A stretch of DNA of 64,000 nucleotides from Acidiferrum sp963764675 (GTDB taxonomy: Bacteria; Acidobacteriota; Terriglobia; Acidiferrales; UBA7541): contig CAVXTQ010000006.1 of the NCBI GenBank assembly GCA_963764675.1, positions 124,001 through 188,000 of the forward strand, written 5' to 3'. Positions 59,583 to 64,000 of this stretch are shown here, one piece after another. Positions within the stretch are counted from its first letter, which is position 1; the number at the start of each line of letters is the position of its first letter. The position numbers and the translations under genes are program-made. The notes below the pieces were generated by a model. It was given only the letters and a program-made list of their open reading frames with translations. It had not been told where the DNA came from and did not search any database.

Positions 59583-61436
59583 TCAGACTTCGGCTAGCTT
59601 GCGGCCTTCCAGCGCCGTCGATACTGCACTGTTCATCACCAACTCCGCAAGATGCGACGTCGCGTGATTCAACTCGTCGATGCGCTTGCGGATAAGTTTG
59701 TAGTCGCTGCCTGCGACGGATTCTTTCAGCGCCGCGACGGACTCGTCGATGGCGGCGCGCTCTTCGGTGGACAGTGCCGCGGCAGCTTGGCCGCTGGCGA
59801 GCGCTTTTTGCGTGGCGCTCAGAATGGACTCCGACTCGGTGCGCGCCTCGATCACCTGGCGCTCGGCAAAATCCTGCTCGGCGTATTCGATCGAATCCTC
59901 AAGCATGCGCTCGATTTCGGTGTCACTGATGCCGTAGCTTGGCTGCACTTCAAGGGAATGCTGCTGACCGTTTCGCAAATCTTTCGCCGCGACTTGCAGA
60001 ATTCCATTGGCGTCGATCAGAAAACGGACTTCGATTCTCGGGAGGCCCGCCGGAGTGGGCGGCACTTTCAGCGTGAACCGGGCCAGCGAGCGGCAGTCCT
60101 TGGCCAATTCGCGCTCACCTTGCAGCACATGGATATCGATACCGGTCTGATTGTCGACGCCGGTCGTATACATTTCCTGTGCGCTAGCGGGAATGGTGGA
60201 GTTGCGCGGAATAATCTTCGCGACGGCGCCGCCGTAGGTCTCGATGCCGAGGGAGAGCGGTGTGACGTCGAGGAGCAGCATGTTTTTGACGCCGCGGTCG
60301 AGGATGTTGGCTTGCACGGCCGCGCCGAGCGCGACGACCTCGTCGGGATTCAGCTCCGTGTGCGGCCTGCGGTTGAAATACTCCTGCACGGTGCGGCGGA
60401 TCAGCGGGGTGCGTGTGGTGCCGCCGACGAGCACGACTTCGTCGATTTCCGCTGGTGAAAGCTGCGCATCGGCAAGCGCCTGCTTCACCGGGCCCATGGT
60501 GCGATCAACGATGGGGCGCAGGAGCGCCTCGAATGCGCCGCGCGAGAATTGGTGAACGAAGACCGCGCCGTTGGGGAGCGGAAAGCGCAGTGTGGCAGTT
60601 TCGTTTTCGGAGAGCTGGTGCTTCGCGGCGATAAGCGCCTTGCGAAGTTCCTGCGCAAGTTCGGCGTGCGGCGAAAAATCGACGCGATGTTGCTCGAGAA
60701 TTTTCTCGTGAATCAACGACTGGAGCAAATTATCAATGTCGTCGCCGCCGAGATGCGTATCTCCATTGGTAGAGAGGACCTGATAAATGTCGCCTTCACT
60801 CGTCGAGATGAGCTTAAGAACGGAAATGTCGAACGTGCCGCCACCCAGATCGTAGACGGCGACGCGGCCGCGCTGCTTTTCGTGCAGGCCATAGGCCAGT
60901 GCGGCAGCGGTCGGCTCGTTGACCAGCCGCAACACTTCCAGACCAGCGATTTTGCCGGCGTCCTTGGTGGCCTGGCGCTGTGCGTCGTTGAAGTACGCGG
61001 GCACGGTGATGACTGCGCGGTCGACGCCCTCGCCGAAGAAGGCTTCTGCCCAATTCTTGAGCTCGCGAAGGATGAACGCGGAAATCTCCGGCGGCGTAAA
61101 GAATTTATCGCCGAGCCTCACGCGGATGACGTTCTTGCTCGAAGGGTCGATGCGAAACGGAAAGAGCGCAAGCTCGCTTTGAATATCCACGACGCCACGG
61201 CCCATCAAGCGTTTGACGGAGTAAATGGTGCGCTCGGGCTGCGTAAGAAGGCGGCGCAGCGCAGGCTCGCCCACGATGACCGAGCCGTCGGGATCGATGC
61301 TGACGACGGACGGGCAAAGCGTGTTACCGCTGGGTCCCGGAATACACTTCGGCGCGTCCGTCTGGGGATCGATATACGCGACGAGACTATTGGTAGTGCC
61401 AAGATCGATTCCGACTATGCGTCCCATGTTTGCCAA
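59583..61436 (-). CDS. hscA: Fe-S cluster chaperone HscA (Hsp70 family)
   Basis: 617 residues. ATPase signatures IVGIDLGTTNSLVAYID, VYDLGGGTFDISVLKL and EVVLVGGTTRTPLIRR are intact. The substrate-binding domain (TLKVPPTPAGLPRIEVRFLI) and a short lid follow. The length and place next to hscB and fdx identify HscA and not DnaK. It helps release the cluster from IscU, stimulated by HscB. Confidence 0.95.
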   Translation of the reverse strand: MANMGRIVGIDLGTTNSLVAYIDPQTDAPKCIPGPSGNTLCPSVVSIDPDGSVIVGEPALRRLLTQPERTIYSVKRLMGRGVVDIQSELALFPFRIDPSSKNVIRVRLGDKFFTPPEISAFILRELKNWAEAFFGEGVDRAVITVPAYFNDAQRQATKDAGKIAGLEVLRLVNEPTAAALAYGLHEKQRGRVAVYDLGGGTFDISVLKLISTSEGDIYQVLSTNGDTHLGGDDIDNLLQSLIHEKILEQHRVDFSPHAELAQELRKALIAAKHQLSENETATLRFPLPNGAVFVHQFSRGAFEALLRPIVDRTMGPVKQALADAQLSPAEIDEVVLVGGTTRTPLIRRTVQEYFNRRPHTELNPDEVVALGAAVQANILDRGVKNMLLLDVTPLSLGIETYGGAVAKIIPRNSTIPASAQEMYTTGVDNQTGIDIHVLQGERELAKDCRSLARFTLKVPPTPAGLPRIEVRFLIDANGILQVAAKDLRNGQQHSLEVQPSYGISDTEIERMLEDSIEYAEQDFAERQVIEARTESESILSATQKALASGQAAAALSTEERAAIDESVAALKESVAGSDYKLIRKRIDELNHATSHLAELVMNSAVSTALEGRKLAEV

Positions 61437-61475
61437 ACACTCTCGAAAAAAGCCCGCGGCTTGAAAGAGTTGCGG

Positions 61476-62174
61476 CTACAGCAATTCCTTTTGAACATTC
61501 GTAACCAAGTTCCGAATGTACGAACGTCGGTTCAGGAATTCATTCAGCCGAACCATGATCGCCTTCCGGTCTGAGTCGGCCGCACTTGCATCGAGCGCCG
61601 CATCCCACTGCTGCGCCGTAGCCTGAAGCTGCGAGTCAACTTCTTTGAGCTTCTCGCCGAAATTCTCTTGCGCCGATTCGAGTCGCGATTTCAGCGATGC
61701 CAGATCGCCGCCGGCGCTCTTCGCTTCCCGCAGTTCATCGAGCGACTCGTTCAGATCGAAGACTTCCTCGAGCAATTCCGGAGGCGCTTGCTGCTTGTGC
61801 TCGCCTTCTTTGCGCATGTCTTCGAGTCCAAGAAGGTATTCCACGCGAGCGACAGGATCACGCAGAGTTCGATAGGCATCGTTCAATTCCGAGCTGCGCT
61901 TCAGCGAAAGCTCTTGTTCCTGTGGGGTTGCATTGACGAAATTGTCCGGATGAAGTTTCCAGCTCAGTTGCAGAAACTTTTGCTCCAGGCTACCCATTTC
62001 GATCCAGAGCTTGCGCGGCATCTCGAACAGCTCGAAATAATCGACGTGCTTCGGGAGTTGGAGAAGTTTCCCGCAGCTCGAACAGAAGTGCGTGCCTAGT
62101 GCGCGCTCGTGGCAACTCCAACAGACCAGAGGCGGATCGGTCATCGATTTCGACGTTGCGCTCATAAGGTTCAT
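61476..62174 (-). CDS. hscB: Fe-S co-chaperone HscB with N-terminal zinc-binding Cys pairs
   Basis: 232 residues. An N-terminal two-CxxC site (CWSCHERALGTHFCSSCG, residues about 19-36) precedes a J-domain (DYFELFEMPRKLWIEMGSLE, SWKLHPDNF with the HPD motif) and the C-terminal three-helix IscU-binding domain. The CxxC pair is known from eukaryotic HSC20 and some bacterial HscB but is missing in E. coli HscB. It is the partner of HscA, encoded 39 bp downstream. Confidence 0.92.
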   Translation of the reverse strand: MNLMSATSKSMTDPPLVCWSCHERALGTHFCSSCGKLLQLPKHVDYFELFEMPRKLWIEMGSLEQKFLQLSWKLHPDNFVNATPQEQELSLKRSSELNDAYRTLRDPVARVEYLLGLEDMRKEGEHKQQAPPELLEEVFDLNESLDELREAKSAGGDLASLKSRLESAQENFGEKLKEVDSQLQATAQQWDAALDASAADSDRKAIMVRLNEFLNRRSYIRNLVTNVQKELL

Positions 62175-62223
62175 GGCAAGGATTAGAACGACGTTTCGTT
62201 CTATCCTTAGCCGTAAAACAAGA

Positions 62224-62255
62224 AAGTGGCTGGCGGGTGGGGCTGCCAGCCACTT
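62224..62255 (-). terminator. stem-loop, possible attenuator between iscA and hscB
   Basis: An 11-bp stem (AAGTGGCTGGC with GCCAGCCACTT) around a 10-base G-rich loop. On the minus strand it is followed by TCTTGTTTTACGG, a moderate U-tract. It stands inside the isc operon, so if it terminates it would lower expression of the chaperone genes relative to iscU/iscA. Confidence 0.5.
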
Positions 62256-62306
62256 ATCGGACCAGTCTGTGCCAAGCTCGCGACGGACAGGTTGAAGCCT
62301 GTGCCA

Positions 62307-62669
62307 CTAGGCCGTAAAGGAGCTGCCGCAGCCGCAATTTCTCGCCGCGTTGGGATTCTGGAACACAAATCCTTGGCGCATGAGTGTCTCTTCGTATTCG
62401 AGCGTGGTGCCGTTCAAATACAGCAAGCTTTTTGGATCGACGAAGATGCGCGCTCCGTGCTCTTCAAAAACTTTGTCGCGAGGACGCGATTGCGTGTCGA
62501 GGCGCATGGCGTACGAAAGTCCGGAGCAGCCACCGCCTTGCACGCCGACGCGAAGGCCGCCTTGATCGAGCGGCACGCCATCCTTTTCAAGCAGCGCGCG
62601 GATTTTCAGCGCGGCGCGCTCGGTCAGATGGATGGTGGCGATATTCGGGCTGATTGTTTCCGTGGCCAT
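62307..62669 (-). CDS. iscA: A-type Fe-S carrier protein IscA
   Basis: 120 residues from ATG 62669 (GGAG about nine bases upstream; the frame to 62699 is open by chance). The HesB/IscA motif cysteines are present: GGGCSGLSYAM and the C-terminal NCGCGSSF (CxC). It carries clusters from IscU to client enzymes. It is placed after iscU and before hscB. Confidence 0.93.
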   Translation of the reverse strand: MATETISPNIATIHLTERAALKIRALLEKDGVPLDQGGLRVGVQGGGCSGLSYAMRLDTQSRPRDKVFEEHGARIFVDPKSLLYLNGTTLEYEETLMRQGFVFQNPNAARNCGCGSSFTA

Positions 62670-62712
62670 GATGAACAACTCCAAAAACCCTCGACGCACT
62701 CAATGGTGCCGA

Positions 62713-62740
62713 GTAGGGGCGCAGCATGCTGCGCCCCTAC
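62713..62740. repeat. perfect 28-bp palindrome between iscU and iscA
   Basis: Each arm reads GTAGGGGCGCAGCA or its complement, with no loop base. It fills part of the 107-bp spacer. No U-tract follows on the minus strand. Same class of intergenic palindrome as those at 3262 and 63242. Confidence 0.75.
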
Positions 62741-62776
62741 CGCCCAGGCGCTGGCCAATGCCGCCCGTCAGAAAAC

Positions 62777-63193
62777 TTAGTGTGCGGCTTTCTCCGCGAC
62801 CGGCACTTCGATGCCGTGCTTTTTCTTCCAGTCGCCGATGGCCGCCTTGATGGCGTCTTCCGCGAGCACGGAGCAGTGAATCTTCACCGGCGGAAGCGAA
62901 AGCTCGCGCACGATGTCCGTGTTCTTGATGCTGAGCGCCTCTTCGACGGTCTTGCCCTTTACCCATTCGGTGGCGAGCGATGAACTGGCAATCGCCGAAC
63001 CGCAGCCAAAGGTCTTGAACTTGGCTTCTTCAATGATCTTGGTATCGGGATTGATCTTCATCTGCAGCTTCATCACGTCGCCGCACTCGGGCGCGCCGAC
63101 CAGACCCGTACCAACGTTGGGGTCTTCCTTCGGCAAGCTGCCGACGTTGCGCGGATTGTTGTAGTGCTCGACGACCTTATCGCTATATGCCAT
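62777..63193 (-). CDS. iscU: Fe-S cluster scaffold protein IscU
   Basis: 138 residues. The three cluster ligands and the Asp are in APECGDVMKLQ, FKTFGCGSAIASSS and VKIHCSVLAEDAI. The start MAYSDKVVEHYNNPRNVGSL is canonical. The HscA-recognition LPPVK motif is present (LSLPPVKIHC). It receives sulfur from IscS, whose gene is upstream beyond a 99-residue unknown. Confidence 0.96.
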   Translation of the reverse strand: MAYSDKVVEHYNNPRNVGSLPKEDPNVGTGLVGAPECGDVMKLQMKINPDTKIIEEAKFKTFGCGSAIASSSLATEWVKGKTVEEALSIKNTDIVRELSLPPVKIHCSVLAEDAIKAAIGDWKKKHGIEVPVAEKAAH

Positions 63194-63241
63194 TGCGTGT
63201 TGCTCCTTAACTCGCCCTGCAAAGAATATTCACCCGGCGTG

Positions 63242-63259
63242 CCGCCCCTAAGGGCGGCG
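63242..63259. repeat. 18-bp palindrome, near copy of the one at 3262
   Basis: GCCGCCCCTAAGGGCGGC followed by GCTACA, differing by one base from the element at 3262-3279 that has the same flank. It lies in the 72-bp spacer between iscU and the unknown gene. Confidence 0.75.
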
Positions 63260-63265
63260 CTACAC

Positions 63266-63565
63266 TTATCGCCGTGCCAGGCTCGCCGAAGTGTCCAGGC
63301 CCGCGCTCTTCACGACTTCCTCGGAAAGAGAAACGTTCGGCACGGATGCCGAGCGCCCCGCGGCAAGCTGCCGCAGCGCGTCCTTGACGAGTTCCGCGTT
63401 GACCCCCAGGCTCTTCAGAAATGCTCGCACGTGCTGAACTTCATGAAAGGCACGCACACCTGCCGTACCCTCCCCGTCCGAGTCGTAAGGCACAAAGGAG
63501 ACGCGAAACGCGGCGCCAGTGCCCCCGATCGAGCGGTGAATCCGAATTGTCCCTTCGTTTGCCAT
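63266..63565 (-). CDS. unknown 99-residue protein between iscS and iscU
   Basis: ATG 63565 with GAAGGA about eight bases upstream. Small alpha/beta protein: TIRIHRSIGGTGAAFRVSFV, then RAFHEVQHVRAFLKSLGVNA and KDALRQLAAGRSASVPNVSL. No Cys and no His cluster, so it is not a metal-cluster scaffold. I do not recognise the family. It is 31 bp from iscS and 72 bp from iscU on the same strand, so it is cotranscribed with them. A regulator or partner of cysteine desulfurase is a positional guess. Confidence 0.7.
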   Translation of the reverse strand: MANEGTIRIHRSIGGTGAAFRVSFVPYDSDGEGTAGVRAFHEVQHVRAFLKSLGVNAELVKDALRQLAAGRSASVPNVSLSEEVVKSAGLDTSASLARR

Positions 63566-63596
63566 TTGGTGTCCTTCAGTCAGTTAGATGAATTTC

Positions 63597-64000
63597 TCAG
63601 GCCGTCTGCCACTTCATTTTCGAAATATCGATGCCTTCCTTGGCCATCTCGTAAAGCGGCGAAAGTTCACGCAGCTTGGTGACGACCTGGACCATCTTAT
63701 CGGTCACGTAGTCGACCTCTTCCGGGGTATTGAACCGGCCGAGGCCAAAACGGATCGAGGTGTGCGCCAGGTCTTCGCCCACGCCTAAAGCTTTGAGTAC
63801 ATAACTGGGCTCGAGGGTTGCAGAGGTGCACGCGGAACCGCTCGAAACCGCAATATCGTTGATGCCCATCAGGAGCGATTCGCCTTCGACGTAGGCGAAG
63901 CTCATGTTCAGGTTGTTCGGCAAGCGGTGCTCCATCGAGCCGTTGATATAGACCTCGTCCAGCTTGGCTTCCAGGCCCTTCTTGAGCCGGTCACGCAGTC
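63597..64000 (-). CDS. iscS: cysteine desulfurase IscS, C-terminal part (runs off right edge)
   Basis: 134 codons of the C-terminus. The persulfide cysteine loop SSGSACTSATLEPSYVLKAL and the end SPLYEMAKEGIDISKMKW match group I IscS. VYINGSMEHRLPNNLNMSFA precedes it. The PLP lysine lies outside the window. First visible gene of the isc operon; iscR, if present, would be further right. Confidence 0.95.
   Translation of the reverse strand, partial: LRDRLKKGLEAKLDEVYINGSMEHRLPNNLNMSFAYVEGESLLMGINDIAVSSGSACTSATLEPSYVLKALGVGEDLAHTSIRFGLGRFNTPEEVDYVTDKMVQVVTKLRELSPLYEMAKEGIDISKMKWQTA

Noticed and set aside
1..64000. CRISPR arrays, IS elements, prophage genes, rRNA operons
   Set aside because: No regularly spaced repeats, transposase, integrase, phage structural or rRNA sequence was recognised on either strand.

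Overview
The window looks like a chromosomal segment of a high-GC Acidobacteriota, probably class Terriglobia. This is inferred from gene content. It carries two Oar-type TonB-dependent receptors with an N-terminal carboxypeptidase-like domain, two ADOP-type MacB/FtsX permeases (one with a PadR regulator), a VWFA-related acidobacterial protein, secreted Ig-like and matrixin proteins, and many short intergenic palindromes. No insertion sequence, prophage, CRISPR array or rRNA was seen.

Layout. 1-4.8 kb: edge of an alpha/beta hydrolase, a RidA protein, and a nucleoside salvage group (purine nucleoside phosphorylase, CNT permease, pyrimidine-nucleoside phosphorylase). 4.8-9.5 kb: two exported proteins, then PadR-ADOP. 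9.7-18.2 kb: a TonB receptor, a nine-heme cytochrome c, a quinone oxidoreductase, a DUF1111 di-heme protein and a Tat-exported metallo-beta-lactamase-fold protein. 18.2-24 kb: a second receptor and the methionine-salvage trio mtnB-mtnD-mtnC. 24-35.4 kb: GH15, FAH-family hydrolase, ADOP, porin, inositol monophosphatase and a YCF48-like beta-propeller. 35.4-36.9 kb: a lower-GC patch with a small zinc-binding ORF and a junction joining two broken genes. 37-50 kb: exported M42 peptidase, VWA protein, moaE/moaD, SDR, Ig-like lipoprotein, matrixin, class C serine hydrolase, KAS III-like enzyme and a GH5-like glycosidase.

50.4-57.9 kb holds the most interesting system. A sigma-70-type promoter precedes three coupled genes: a three-GAF/TM/HlyD fusion, a second HlyD adaptor, and a PqqD-like/M50/HlyD fusion. 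Converging on them is a 64-residue basic peptide gene with its own sigma-54 promoter, an upstream palindrome and a terminator, next to a sigma-54-dependent activator. I read this as a candidate exported, possibly RiPP-like, peptide system. The two adaptor genes each contain two apparent frameshifts. The locus abuts a tRNA-Glu(UUC) gene split at the 3' edge of its anticodon loop by 740 bp that contain a second, intact tRNA-Glu on the other strand.

58.9-64 kb: a near-complete isc operon read leftwards (iscS, unknown 99-residue gene, iscU, iscA, hscB, hscA, fdx, iscX). Its three roomiest gene spacers each carry a palindrome.

Seven apparent frameshifts cluster between 38.8 and 53.7 kb. They could be local sequence error or real decay, and the sequence alone cannot separate these.
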